A stretch of 40,935 nt of DNA, from assembly GCA_037444025.1 (NCBI GenBank), contig JBBINE010000006.1, positions 1 through 40,935 of the forward strand. Direction: 5' to 3'. Origin of the DNA: JBBINE01 sp037444025 (GTDB lineage: Bacteria; Patescibacteriota; Minisyncoccia; UBA6257; HR35). Position numbers and translations under genes: made by a program. Below the pieces are notes generated by a model, which did not search any database, was not told the DNA's origin, and saw only the letters and a list, made by a program, of their open reading frames with translations. How positions within the stretch are numbered: position 1 is the first letter of the stretch; every line of letters starts with the position of its first letter. Positions 1-8,049 of the stretch are shown here, in pieces.

Positions 1-64
1 CAATCAGTGACAATTAGTTTAAAGACAAGGAAAGTAAGGTGAGAGAAGATTATTTGTTTATTAT

Positions 65-1834
65 TTATTGACTTAATAATTGATTTATTTTATTTCTAGT
101 ATTTTTATCTAATATTCCTGTTTTCTTAAGTTTGTATTTTTCTTGGAATTTTATCAAAGCTTGTCTCGTAGCTAAACCGAATGTTCCCGTTACTTTTTTC
201 TGTAGATAAATTGCTTTTCCTTTATATTTTTCTGTTCCTAAAAATATTTGCAGGTATTTAACTTCTGTGCCTTTAGAACCTAATTTAAGGGTTTTAGTGA
301 ATTTGAAATTAGGAGGGATGCCAGGGATTTTAGAAGCAACTATAGGTACCGAAGAAATTATTCTTATTTTTTCTTTTTGAGATAAAATTTCATTTAATTT
401 TTTAAGGGTTTCTTTATCAGCTTTTCCTGTCTGCTTCAATCCGAATTTTCTCTGAAATTTTATAATAGCTAATCTAACTTTTTCATCAAAAATTCCACTT
501 ATCCCCCCGCTGTAAACTCCTACTTCCTTCAATAAACGTTGTATAAATCCAACTTGTAAACCCTTACTTCCTTTTTTAAATTCTACTTTATTTTCATTAA
601 ATCTAAAACTAACTGGAATTCTTCTTAGGTTCTTAGACCTATATCGCCAAATTTCTTTTGCTTGTTCTGAAACTATTGCTTGACTTTCTTCACTTTTTTG
701 TTCTAGGATAGGTGTAGACGTAGAAGTAGTTGATGATTCAACAGTAGTTGTACTTCTACTAAAGCCACCACCTCCTCCAAAACTAGTACCTGCACTACCT
801 CCGGTACCACCCCCACCACCTCCTCCTCCTCCTGAACCAGGACCAGGAGTTGAAGTAGGAATAGTTGAAGTAGGAATAGAGGAAGTAGAAAATACATTAC
901 GAGCATAAAAACTTATTTTATAAGGAGATGAGGTACCTTCATTTAATAAAGCTAAAATATAATTGTTATAATCCTCCAAAGAAAATGTAAATGACTTTAG
1001 CGTTGAAGTAGAATTTATTATAGGTACGGAATTAGTAAAATTATTATCATTCATACCTTTGGAGGAATAATTAATTGTTTCATTTTTTTTCCAGAACACA
1101 TGTACTTTCCTCCATTTATCTATTGAAGCACTAATAAAGTTTCCGTTAGAATAAGAGCTATCTTCTAAAACTAAAATAGAATAATCACAAAAATAGGCTA
1201 AATTAGAAGGACAAGATCTATAGGTAATTTTTCCACCACGATAACCATTTTCGGTAGATTTATACACTAAATAAACATTATCAGATGTATCTTTTAAAAC
1301 ATGAACCGGTTGTGTCCAAAGACTATCATAAGAACTTCTACCTGCAGCAAGCATTGAATCGGCAACAACCTTTTCATACTTAACAAAATTGGTAGAATTT
1401 TCATTACCAGCTTTTAAAAAATAACCACCTATGTATAATGTATCATTGACTGATTTAATAGAGTATACTGTACTGTTAAAACCAGTTATTGAACCATTGT
1501 TATCTAATTGATAAATGTTAGAACCATCGGTTCTTAATATATTGGGAATATAATAAGTAGAGCCATTAGCATTAAAAACAATGGAAAATTTACCACCTAC
1601 GAAAATTTCAGTTTTTAAAACCTGGAAGGTATACACGGGACCATTAGTTCCTATAGTTTTACTCCAACTGCTTCCGTTCCATTTTGCAATGTTGTTAGCT
1701 GAAGTACCACCGGCTGAAGAGAAATCACCTCCAACATAAAGGTCATTTCCCACCGCTGTTAGAGCATAAACAGGACCATCAACTCCACTGCCTAAGGAAC
1801 TCCAACTGCTTCCGTTCCATTTTGCAATATTATT
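65..1834 (-). CDS. C-terminal part of a secreted repeat protein with two peptidoglycan-binding domains (5' end in assembly gap)
   Basis: The reading frame stays open from its stop at 65 up to the N gap at 1835, so an internal GTG at 1753 is not the real start. From the gap inwards it holds beta-propeller-like repeats of about 46 residues (NNIAKWNGSSW ... GPVYALTAVGNDLYVGGDF). A Ser/Thr/Pro and poly-Gly linker follows (plus-strand positions about 720-890). The C-terminus carries two PG_binding_1-type domains (FDEKVRLAIIKFQRKFGLKQ and FGLATRQALIKFQEKYKLKK are the diagnostic helices). The architecture fits an exported protein tied to peptidoglycan that displays a repeat domain. It is almost certainly the same protein as the signal-peptide part at 1935-2840, because the repeat continues in phase of sense across the gap. 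The function of the propeller is unknown; adhesion is only an inference. Confidence 0.8.
   Translation of the reverse strand, partial: NNIAKWNGSSWSSLGSGVDGPVYALTAVGNDLYVGGDFSSAGGTSANNIAKWNGSSWSKTIGTNGPVYTFQVLKTEIFVGGKFSIVFNANGSTYYIPNILRTDGSNIYQLDNNGSITGFNSTVYSIKSVNDTLYIGGYFLKAGNENSTNFVKYEKVVADSMLAAGRSSYDSLWTQPVHVLKDTSDNVYLVYKSTENGYRGGKITYRSCPSNLAYFCDYSILVLEDSSYSNGNFISASIDKWRKVHVFWKKNETINYSSKGMNDNNFTNSVPIINSTSTLKSFTFSLEDYNNYILALLNEGTSSPYKISFYARNVFSTSSIPTSTIPTSTPGPGSGGGGGGGGGTGGSAGTSFGGGGGFSRSTTTVESSTTSTSTPILEQKSEESQAIVSEQAKEIWRYRSKNLRRIPVSFRFNENKVEFKKGSKGLQVGFIQRLLKEVGVYSGGISGIFDEKVRLAIIKFQRKFGLKQTGKADKETLKKLNEILSQKEKIRIISSVPIVASKIPGIPPNFKFTKTLKLGSKGTEVKYLQIFLGTEKYKGKAIYLQKKVTGTFGLATRQALIKFQEKYKLKKTGILDKNTRNKINQLLSQ
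1661..1828 (-). repeat. Direct coding repeat (138-nt period) of the WNGSSW motif next to the gap
   Basis: A 30-nt identical stretch lies at 1661-1690 and again at 1799-1828, exactly 138 nt (46 codons) apart. It encodes IAKWNGSSW. The second copy ends 6 nt before the N run. Identical repeats of this kind commonly break short-read assembly, so more copies may be hidden in the gap. Confidence 0.85.
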
Positions 1835-1934
1835 NNNNNNNNNNNNNNNNNNNNNNNNNNNNNNNNNNNNNNNNNNNNNNNNNNNNNNNNNNNNNNNNNN
1901 NNNNNNNNNNNNNNNNNNNNNNNNNNNNNNNNNN
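1835..1934. other. Assembly gap of exactly 100 N
   Basis: A run of exactly 100 N, the conventional filler for a scaffold gap of unknown size. It falls inside the coding repeats of one surface protein. The flanking peptides (ending AGIFNS on one side, starting NNIAKWNGSSW on the other) can be joined by roughly six residues of the repeat unit, plus any whole number of extra 46-residue units. Confidence 0.97.
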
Positions 1935-2840
1935 TGAATTAAAAATACCAGCTACATACAAAGAATTGTTATACAAAGTCATTGCATAAACGGTACCATT
2001 AATATCAAAAGAATTGAAAACAAACCAGTTATACTTAAGAGAATTATCTAAATGCCTCCATTTGTTGTTTTCGTAAATGTAAGTATTTATACTGTTAGCT
2101 CCAATAGCTAAAAACATTTTTTGGTTACTTAAAGGAACGAGGGAAACATTAGCTATCATTTTCATTTTTATATCTACGGGCATAGGCGATTGCCAATTCG
2201 TTATATCATAAGGATTTACAGATCTAACAGTATAAACTTGATAATTATACCTCGTACCTATTTGTCTAATAGCTCCTAACCAAATATTGTTAGCAGAGTC
2301 AAAAGTAAGAAAAGGTCTAGAATAGTAACTATAAGAATCTTTCTCTAAAGCAAAATAACTATCACTCCAGGAAATTTCAAAAAGAGAAGTAGTTGTGGTA
2401 GTAGTTGTAGTAGTTGTAGTGTAGTCTAAAGAATTGATATGTACTTCTCCCTTTAAAACACAAATATTGCCTGTACAATTTGTAGCTAAGAAGATATTAA
2501 AAACTCCATCGATTTCTTTATAACTAACAAAAAAATCATCTGTATTAAATTGCACTGAACCAGCGGGAGTCCAATTTCTTCCATTAGAGGAATAGCTGTA
2601 TTCAATAAAATTATTTTTTCTGTAAAAAGACCAGTAGATTGAGTTGATGGAATCAAAAATAACTTTTTGTTGAAAAGGAGAACCAATATTACTTGAAGCC
2701 GAAGAAGTAGATATTAAAGAAACGGGGATATCTTCTGTGGATTGATTTTGAGCACGAACTATATTATTTATCACGAAAAAAAAGAAAACAAAAAAAATTA
2801 TTGATAAAAAGTATATATTTTTTTTATAATAACCTTCCAT
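1935..2840 (-). CDS. N-terminal part of the secreted repeat protein (signal peptide, propeller-like region; 3' end in gap)
   Basis: The protein starts MEGYYKKNIYFLSIIFF and has a strong hydrophobic signal peptide ending near IVRAQ (residue about 31), so it is exported. The mature part contains short sequences typical of beta-propellers (FDSINSIYWSFY, YSSNGRNWTPAG, FDSANNIWLG) and an 11-residue poly-threonine tract (plus-strand about 2389-2432) that looks like a linker between two folded blocks. The last readable residues, GTVYAMTLYNNSLYVAGIFNS before the gap, match the repeat on the far side of the gap, so this is the front half of the 65-1834 protein. A TATAAT lies about 30 nt upstream of the ATG. 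No Shine-Dalgarno sequence is visible. Confidence 0.8.
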
Positions 2841-2908
2841 TTTTAAATTAAAATGATTTATTTATTATTAACATTATACCAAAATATTTTTAAAAATAAA
2901 ATCTGTCA

Positions 2909-2944
2909 ACCACAGATCATCAAAAAACAGGTGATCCTTGTGGT
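2909..2944 (-). terminator. Imperfect stem-loop after the LamG-pilin gene, possible terminator
   Basis: ACCACAGATCA (2909-2919) pairs with TGATC (2932-2936) and TGTGGT (2939-2944), giving 6+5 base pairs with a 2-nt bulge and a 12-nt loop. On the minus strand it starts 3 nt after the pilin stop codon and is followed by a T-rich stretch after about 7 nt. The T-run is not immediate, so the intrinsic-terminator call is tentative. Confidence 0.4.
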
Positions 2945-2946
2945 GT

Positions 2947-4185
2947 TTAACTTTGACATGCCGTTTCTCCTTTTTCATCTTTTTTATATATATTTAAAAC
3001 ATCCTCGTCGGAAATAGCTTTGTTATAAAGACGAAATTCATCAATTTTACCTTGAAAATAAAAGTTTGTTCCTGTCCTTATTCCCATATAGACATCATTA
3101 TTGCTAGCTAAAGGTATATCCACAAAATCATCAAAACCAATAAAATTACCATTAAGATAAAATCTGATTCTTTTATCTGAAATATTTCTGCTAATAACTA
3201 TATAATTCCAATTATTTTCTTGAGCTCTCATGTTAGAAGGTTCCTGGATCTCTTCCCAACTTCCATCTCCATGATAAAAAGATATTTTTCCATCAGTTTC
3301 CATTATCACTTCGTACTCATTGTTATAGTGTTTAAATATTATCGATTGTCTACCTTTTGATAAATTAGTAGGACAAAGCCAAAAGGAAACAGTTAAATCT
3401 CTATCAATTTTTAAGGATGTAGTATTGGGAAATAAAACATAATCATCACTACCATCAAAAGCCAAAGCACTTGCTACCCTTCCTGCTACCCAACCAGAAG
3501 TTGTAGTCCAGTTGAAATTGTTAAGTGTTCCATTGTTTCTATATCCTGAAAGATCATAAGCTAAAGTTCCTGTTACTGTATCAAAAGACCAATAAGCTAC
3601 TAATCCACTTTGAGGCGAAGGAAAATTAAGATAGTTACCTATCTCATAAAGAGTTGGTTCAAAACCACCATCAGTTATCATTCTAGACGATAAAGCTCGA
3701 CTTTCAAGTCGAGCTGTTATTTTGTATTTATTTCCTTTTACTTGGTAGGCATAAAAATAATCTTGATTATTAGAAGGATCAAGGGGTAAAATACTTAAGC
3801 TTAAAAATTTAGCGGAAAAAAAATTTATTGGAATCCAACCACTACCATCAATACTACTTGGAGTAGCCACACATCTATAAACAAAAGGAAAAAAAATTTT
3901 AGGTAAATTATAACTACCACAAGTTGAACTTGAATCCGGAAGAGAAAGATAGATAGTATTTTCATTACCAAGAGCTAATTCGGGGTTGTCTAGTAGGAAT
4001 GTTTTTAAAGCTGTGTCTAAAACTTGCAAATCATTTAATCTACGGTTATCCCTAACTCTTTTATAAAGTTCAACATTGTTCCAAGTATAAAAAAATAAAG
4101 AAAAAGAAAAGCCTAAAATTATCAAAACCACTAAAATTTCTACTAATGTCAGTCCTTTTTTACAAGAATAGGTGTTTAAAATCAT
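2947..4185 (-). CDS. Type IV prepilin-like protein with C-terminal LamG (concanavalin A-like) domain
   Basis: The N-terminus carries a class III prepilin signal: KKG followed by LTLVEILVVLIILGF, with Glu at +5 and a hydrophobic helix, so PilD (24495-25364) should cut after the Gly. Residues about 30-190 resemble the pilin at 8050-8676 (shared G-x-GW-PINF, LPLDPSN, ARLES and LYE-G motifs). Residues about 195-400 form a LamG_3-like jelly roll (AYWSFDTVTGTLAYDLSGYRN, SDDYVLF, IDEFRLYNKAISDEDV), a fold that usually binds carbohydrate or protein. A minor or tip pilin with an adhesive head is the likely role. ATG at 4185 is preferred over TTG at 4191. The start lies inside the end of the permease gene, so the two are probably co-transcribed. 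Confidence 0.85.
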   Translation of the reverse strand: MILNTYSCKKGLTLVEILVVLIILGFSFSLFFYTWNNVELYKRVRDNRRLNDLQVLDTALKTFLLDNPELALGNENTIYLSLPDSSSTCGSYNLPKIFFPFVYRCVATPSSIDGSGWIPINFFSAKFLSLSILPLDPSNNQDYFYAYQVKGNKYKITARLESRALSSRMITDGGFEPTLYEIGNYLNFPSPQSGLVAYWSFDTVTGTLAYDLSGYRNNGTLNNFNWTTTSGWVAGRVASALAFDGSDDYVLFPNTTSLKIDRDLTVSFWLCPTNLSKGRQSIIFKHYNNEYEVIMETDGKISFYHGDGSWEEIQEPSNMRAQENNWNYIVISRNISDKRIRFYLNGNFIGFDDFVDIPLASNNDVYMGIRTGTNFYFQGKIDEFRLYNKAISDEDVLNIYKKDEKGETACQS

Positions 4186-5281
4186 TAACAAGAGAGTAAA
4201 TAATTCCTGACAAAAAAATTAAAGATAAGATAACTACTAAAGAAGAAGGAATTTTGAAATAAGTTTTTTCCTTTAGTTTTAAATAAATAAGAGAAATAAC
4301 AAGAAGATTAAAAGCTAAAAAAAATTCACTAATAAAGCCTATAAGCGCAACTAAACGAGAAGGGTTTAAAAATATTAAAAGAAAAACGGAAAGAGCAATT
4401 AAAATATTAGCAGCCCTTGGTGATAATTGGTAATCATGAATGAGTCCTCTTTTAAGGTAAAAGCAAAAATCTACAAAAACCATATTCAAACTAGCCATGA
4501 TAATAATTAAAAGAGTTAAAAATTTAGGAAGATAGGGATACAAACTTTCTATTGATTCTTCGCTTACCTCAAAACCTAAAAAACCTACTATAGCTAGAAC
4601 GTAGAATAGATAAAGAAAAGTAATAGTTAAGAGGGACCAAAAGTTTATCTTAAAGTACAAACTTTTATTTTTACCTACAAGATCATAAACTAAAGCCATC
4701 GAAGAAATGCCTGAAAAAGCAAAAAGAAGAACCCCATAAGGTAAAAAAGGTTCTTGGAAATTGTTTAAAGCTAAAAAAATATTGTTTATCTCAAAATAAG
4801 GCAAAAGAAATAGAGCAATAGATAAAAAAAGAAACAATATACCCAAACTTAAAGTACTTTCCATTCGAGTAAACAAAGAAAATTCTTTAAAGATAAAATA
4901 AATGTTAAAAAGAGCAAAAAATAACTTGAACCAAAAAGAATTTATTCCAGGAAAAACTAATGACCAAAATTTAGCAAAGGCAATAAAATAAACCAAAAAA
5001 ACTCCCAGCATACCAAAATAATCAAAAAACCAAACTAGGTGTTTAAAAGCAGGATGTAAGTATTTAGCAGTTAATCCGGGTAAATTATGTTTACTTTCTG
5101 ATCTAAATAAAATCTCTCCCAAAAGAAGATGAAGGATAAGAAAAGAAAAAAACCAAAAAAATAACCAGAAAAGAAAAAAATAACCACTTTGAGAAAAAGT
5201 ATAAGGTAATACAAATATCCCTAAACCTATAATAGTGCTGATAATAATAAAATAAGCTTTAAGACTATTGCTTATGATCAT
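4160..5281 (-). CDS. Amino acid permease-like membrane transporter (Aa_trans / Trp-Tyr permease type)
   Basis: A 373-residue, very hydrophobic protein with about 10-11 predicted membrane helices. The first helix carries the family-like sequence SLKAYFIIISTIIGLGIFVLPY, in which the glycine-rich break (GLGIF) is typical of the substrate site in amino acid/polyamine/organocation-type transporters. A second recognisable stretch is LLFAFSGISSMALVYDLVG. The most likely role is proton- or sodium-coupled uptake of an amino acid, which would suit a host-dependent cell with few biosynthetic routes; the substrate cannot be told from sequence. It overlaps mgtC at its 5' end by 17 nt and the LamG-pilin at its 3' end. 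An AGAGGAG sits directly against the ATG, too close for ideal Shine-Dalgarno spacing. Confidence 0.75.
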   Translation of the reverse strand: MIISNSLKAYFIIISTIIGLGIFVLPYTFSQSGYFFLFWLFFWFFSFLILHLLLGEILFRSESKHNLPGLTAKYLHPAFKHLVWFFDYFGMLGVFLVYFIAFAKFWSLVFPGINSFWFKLFFALFNIYFIFKEFSLFTRMESTLSLGILFLFLSIALFLLPYFEINNIFLALNNFQEPFLPYGVLLFAFSGISSMALVYDLVGKNKSLYFKINFWSLLTITFLYLFYVLAIVGFLGFEVSEESIESLYPYLPKFLTLLIIIMASLNMVFVDFCFYLKRGLIHDYQLSPRAANILIALSVFLLIFLNPSRLVALIGFISEFFLAFNLLVISLIYLKLKEKTYFKIPSSLVVILSLIFLSGIIYSLVNDFKHLFL

Positions 5282-5684
5282 CTCCTCTAATTATTTTTTC
5301 TATATAAGTTAAACCCCATAAAATAAAAACCGTCAAAACAGAAACCAAAAAACCTTCGAGATAAAAACCTACGCCAATAGAAGCTCCAATCGCAGTTGTT
5401 ACCCAAAGAGCTGCAGCTGTAGTAAGACCAATAATTCTCTCTTTATCCAAAAAAATAAGTCCTGCGCCTAAAAAACCAATTCCTACTACGATATTAGCTA
5501 AAACTCTTGTAGGATTATTTGCTTCCAAAGAAACACCTAAATAAGAAAAAAGAGCTGCCCCTAAAGAAACTAAAGCAAAAGTTCTTAAACCTGCTTGTTT
5601 TTTAAACAAACTTCTTTCTGCTCCAATAAGCATTCCCAACACAGCGGCTAAAAATAGTCTATAGATTATTTCCGTAGAAATCAT
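5265..5684 (-). CDS. MgtC/SapB family membrane protein, short form
   Basis: A 139-residue membrane protein with the family hallmarks: an early GMLIGAERS motif, QAGLRTFALVSLGAALFS, then GIGFLGAGLIF and GLTTAAALWVTTAIGASIGVG. It consists only of the four-to-five-helix membrane domain and lacks the C-terminal ACT-like cytosolic domain of Salmonella MgtC. MgtC proteins are linked to magnesium limitation and membrane-potential homeostasis; the role here is unknown. It overlaps the upstream LOG gene by 26 nt and the downstream permease by 17 nt, so all three are likely translationally coupled. Confidence 0.9.
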   Translation of the reverse strand: MISTEIIYRLFLAAVLGMLIGAERSLFKKQAGLRTFALVSLGAALFSYLGVSLEANNPTRVLANIVVGIGFLGAGLIFLDKERIIGLTTAAALWVTTAIGASIGVGFYLEGFLVSVLTVFILWGLTYIEKIIRGDDHKQ

Positions 5685-6228
5685 CTTCTTGAATTAATTT
5701 TATCATCTTATCTACTAATTTTATAGGATCTGAATCCCAAATTATTTTGCCGTGATCTTTTCTTGCTTCTTTAACAATATCTTCCATGAATTTTTCTTCA
5801 CCTCCAGAACCAACCAAAATACCCATTGGTTTTTTCTCTTCAAAAGCAATAATAAATTCATTTAAAGTACCCGTTCTACCGCAAATAAAAATAACCCCGT
5901 CTCCTGATCTAACTAAAATTAAGTTTCTACCTGAGTGACCCAAAGCAGTAAAGAATATATAATGATGATAATCGAAAGGAAGCTCAAATACTTCCTTGTG
6001 TTCTCTGGGATCTTTAGCAGGAGAAAATCCCAAAACCATTCCTCCATTTTCATAAGCACTTTGAGCAACTAAATGAGGAATTCCCGTAGTAGCGCCAGTC
6101 AAAGTAACCACTCCTTTTTCGGCTAGTCTTTTCCCTATTTGAAAAGATAATTCTTCTATCTTGGGACAACAATTTTCTAAAACAGCTGAACCAGAAATAC
6201 TTATTTTTATTTTTTTCTCAGTTGTCAT
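5659..6228 (-). CDS. LOG/SLOG-family (TIGR00725-like) nucleotide-binding protein
   Basis: A 189-residue Rossmann-like protein. It starts with ISISGSAV, followed by KGVVTLTGATTGIPHLVAQSA and the signature region FICGRTGTLNEFIIAFE, which corresponds to the PGGxGTxxE motif of LOG (lysine decarboxylase-like) proteins. LOG enzymes release cytokinin bases from nucleotides; SLOG relatives bind nucleotide second messengers or NAD-like ligands. The first position of the motif is Cys rather than Pro-Gly, so enzymatic identity is uncertain. It is the first gene of a tightly overlapping block with mgtC and the permease. An AATAAT box ends 9 nt before its ATG, so it may have its own start site. Confidence 0.75.
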   Translation of the reverse strand: MTTEKKIKISISGSAVLENCCPKIEELSFQIGKRLAEKGVVTLTGATTGIPHLVAQSAYENGGMVLGFSPAKDPREHKEVFELPFDYHHYIFFTALGHSGRNLILVRSGDGVIFICGRTGTLNEFIIAFEEKKPMGILVGSGGEEKFMEDIVKEARKDHGKIIWDSDPIKLVDKMIKLIQEDDFYGNNL

Positions 6229-6260
6229 AATTAAAACATTATTAGTAAAATTATAAAAAA

Positions 6261-6440
6261 TTATTTATAGAATAAATAATTCAAAATATAATCTCTTTCA
6301 TTTTTAAATTTTTTCTTTCTTCTTAAAACAACATTTTGTTTTTTGCTTAAGTTATGACATACCCCTGATATTCTTCTTAGAATTTTTCCTTTTTTAGTAA
6401 TCTTAAATCTTTTTTTGATAGCGTCTTTTATTTTAGTCAT
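6261..6440 (-). CDS. rpmI: Ribosomal protein bL35
   Basis: A 59-residue, Lys/Arg-rich reading frame translated directly from the sequence, beginning MTKIKDAIKKRFKITKKGKI. It has the bL35 pattern of AxKKRFKxTxxGKIxRR followed by a basic tail (LRRKKKF). It lies 18 nt after infC on the same strand, the conserved infC-rpmI order. rplT does not follow in the window; the next gene is the LOG-family protein. The N-terminus is shorter than usual, lacking the PKMKTHSG part. No Shine-Dalgarno sequence precedes the ATG. Confidence 0.88.
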   Translation of the reverse strand: MTKIKDAIKKRFKITKKGKILRRISGVCHNLSKKQNVVLRRKKKFKNERDYILNYLFYK

Positions 6441-6458
6441 TTTAAAAAAATAATAGTG

Positions 6459-6959
6459 TTACTTTTTAGCTAACAATATTTGTAAAAAGTTAGGCATTTT
6501 TTTAATTGGACTAACTATTTTATAAGGAATATCTATTAACTGAAGAAAATTATTAAATTTTTCTTCGGCCATATCTGTAAAAAATTTCTCTCGACCTTTC
6601 AAAACCAACTTCACAATTAGTTGATGACCTTCTTCTAAAAATTTCTTAGATATTTCTGCTTTTCTTTTTAAATCAAAAACAGCTTCGTTCAGACTAATTC
6701 TAATCTCCTTAGTTTCTTTAACTTTCTTTCGCGATTCTCTTTTTTTCTTTTCTTGTTGATAAAGAAAAAAACTATAATTGCCGAGCTTCACAACAGGGGG
6801 CTGAGCTTTTTCATTAACCATTATCAAATCCTTTTTTTCCTCGTCGGCTAATTCTTTAGCTTTACTTAAAGTCATCACTCCGATCTGCTTACCATCAGTT
6901 CCTATAACTCTAATCTTGCTTGGATTTAATTTTGTTATTTTTGGATCTATCAGTTTCAA
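6459..6959 (-). CDS. infC: Translation initiation factor IF-3
   Basis: A 166-residue IF-3 with both domains. The N-domain has IRVIGTDGKQIGVMTLSKAKELA and KAQPPVVKLGNYSFFLYQQ; after a basic linker the C-domain has KEIRISL, GHQLIVKLVLKGRE and the typical end. It prevents premature 50S joining and checks the initiator tRNA on the 30S subunit. The only plausible start is TTG at 6959, because an in-frame stop lies four codons upstream. This fits the known habit of infC to use rare start codons for autoregulation. A TATAAT box ends 8 nt before the TTG and no ribosome-binding site exists, so the mRNA is probably leaderless. It is divergent from tsaD, with a shared palindromic promoter core. Confidence 0.95.
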   Translation of the reverse strand: MKLIDPKITKLNPSKIRVIGTDGKQIGVMTLSKAKELADEEKKDLIMVNEKAQPPVVKLGNYSFFLYQQEKKKRESRKKVKETKEIRISLNEAVFDLKRKAEISKKFLEEGHQLIVKLVLKGREKFFTDMAEEKFNNFLQLIDIPYKIVSPIKKMPNFLQILLAKK

Positions 6960-6960
6960 G

Positions 6961-6973
6961 TATAATAATTATA
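6961..6973. promoter_or_regulatory. Palindromic double -10 box shared by divergent infC (-) and tsaD (+)
   Basis: TATAATAATTATA is a perfect palindrome (apart from its central base) giving TATAAT on each strand: 6961-6966 for tsaD and the complement of 6968-6973 for infC. The start codons lie 9 nt (ATG 6976) and 8 nt (TTG 6959) downstream, so both transcripts would begin at or next to the start codon. No good -35 hexamer is evident on either side. Confidence 0.6.
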
Positions 6974-6975
6974 CC

Positions 6976-8010
6976 ATGTTTATCTTAGGAATAGAAACAA
7001 CATGCGATGAAACAGGTATAGGTTTAATAGAATTTAAAAATTCAGAGGAATTAAAAATACATAACAATGAATTGGCTTCTCAAGTAAAGATTCACCAACA
7101 GTACGGCGGAGTTGTTCCTCTCTTAGCTGCCCGAGAACATGAAAAAAACCTTCCTTACCTTTTAAAAAATATAGAAAAAAAATTTGATTTAAGAAAAATA
7201 GATTATCTTGCTTTTTCTGTAGGACCTGGACTTTTACCAGCATTAATCAGTGGTAAAAATTTTGTTAAAAGTTTAGCTCAAAAAATAAATAAAAAAATTA
7301 TTCCCGTAGACCATTTAAGGGCTCATCTGTATTCAATTTTAATTAAAAATCAGATTGGGAAATGGCAAAAAATTAGAAAAATACCTTTTCCCGCCATTGG
7401 CTTAATAGTTTCTGGAGGACATACTAACCTTTATCTCATGCATAACTTTGAAAACAAAAAACTATTAGGAAAAACTTTAGATGATGCCGTAGGCGAAATT
7501 TTAGATAAATGTGCTCGCTTTTTATCATTACCTTATCCTGGAGGCCCTCAAATTGAAAAATATGCTAAAAGAGGAAATTATTACTTTTCCCTACCTAAAC
7601 CTTTAATTAATCATAGAGGTTATGATTTTAGTTTCTCTGGATTGAAATCTGCTTTTATAGATCTTGTCACTGAAATTATAAAATATCAAAATATAACACA
7701 TATTCGTGGTAAAGAGAAACTTATTTCTGATTTAGCTTATTCTTTACAAAAAACAGCTTTTGAGGTTCTGATTAGTAAAACCAAAAAAGCCATTGATGAA
7801 TTCCAAATAAAAAGTATTATAGTAAGCGGTGGAGTAGCGGCCAATCAAACTCTTAAAAAAATGTTTCGTTTTTATTTCCCTTATCAAAAAATATTTTTTC
7901 CCGAAAGATCTTTAGCTACTGATAATGGTCTTAATATTGCTCTTGCCGGTTATTTCATAAAAGCAAAAGCCGTAGATAAAACGAAATTAGAAGTCTATGA
8001 CCATTTATAG
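6976..8010 (+). CDS. tsaD: tRNA N6-adenosine threonylcarbamoyltransferase TsaD
   Basis: A 344-residue Kae1/Qri7/TsaD protein that transfers the threonylcarbamoyl group to A37 of ANN-decoding tRNAs. It shows the N-terminal ILGIETTCDETG, the metal-binding HLRAH, IVSGGHTNLY, DDAVGEILDKCAR, SFSGLKSA, VSGGVAANQTL and a final TDNGLNIALAGY (commonly TDNAAMIA in other bacteria). Start: an in-frame ATG at 6916 would run 44 nt into infC; ATG 6976 gives the family-typical MFILGIETTCDE and lies 9 nt after a TATAAT, so it is chosen. Its partner genes tsaB and tsaE are not in the window, but the tRNA modification gene miaA lies 0.8 kb downstream on the same strand. Confidence 0.95.
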   Translation: MFILGIETTCDETGIGLIEFKNSEELKIHNNELASQVKIHQQYGGVVPLLAAREHEKNLPYLLKNIEKKFDLRKIDYLAFSVGPGLLPALISGKNFVKSLAQKINKKIIPVDHLRAHLYSILIKNQIGKWQKIRKIPFPAIGLIVSGGHTNLYLMHNFENKKLLGKTLDDAVGEILDKCARFLSLPYPGGPQIEKYAKRGNYYFSLPKPLINHRGYDFSFSGLKSAFIDLVTEIIKYQNITHIRGKEKLISDLAYSLQKTAFEVLISKTKKAIDEFQIKSIIVSGGVAANQTLKKMFRFYFPYQKIFFPERSLATDNGLNIALAGYFIKAKAVDKTKLEVYDHL

Positions 8011-8049
8011 ATGATGAAATTTCCTTTTTTATTTTAGAAAAAAATTTTA

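Noticed and set aside
703..906. Short minus-strand frame rich in Leu, Val and Glu
   Set aside because: A shadow of the Thr/Ser and poly-Gly linker of the surface protein in another frame.
2389..2432. Possible microsatellite or CRISPR-like repeats
   Set aside because: It is an in-frame poly-threonine coding tract of mixed ACT/ACA/ACC codons. No spaced palindromic repeats typical of CRISPR were found anywhere.
2486..2686. 66-aa minus-strand frame inside the surface protein
   Set aside because: Overlaps the signal-peptide half of the repeat protein in another frame and has no recognisable domain or start signal.
7034..7243. 69-aa minus-strand frame
   Set aside because: Antisense to conserved tsaD sequence; not a gene.
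8011..8049. Possible bidirectional terminator between tsaD and the pilin gene
   Set aside because: Only A/T pairing over poly-T and poly-A runs, with no G-C stem, so no stable hairpin can be supported.
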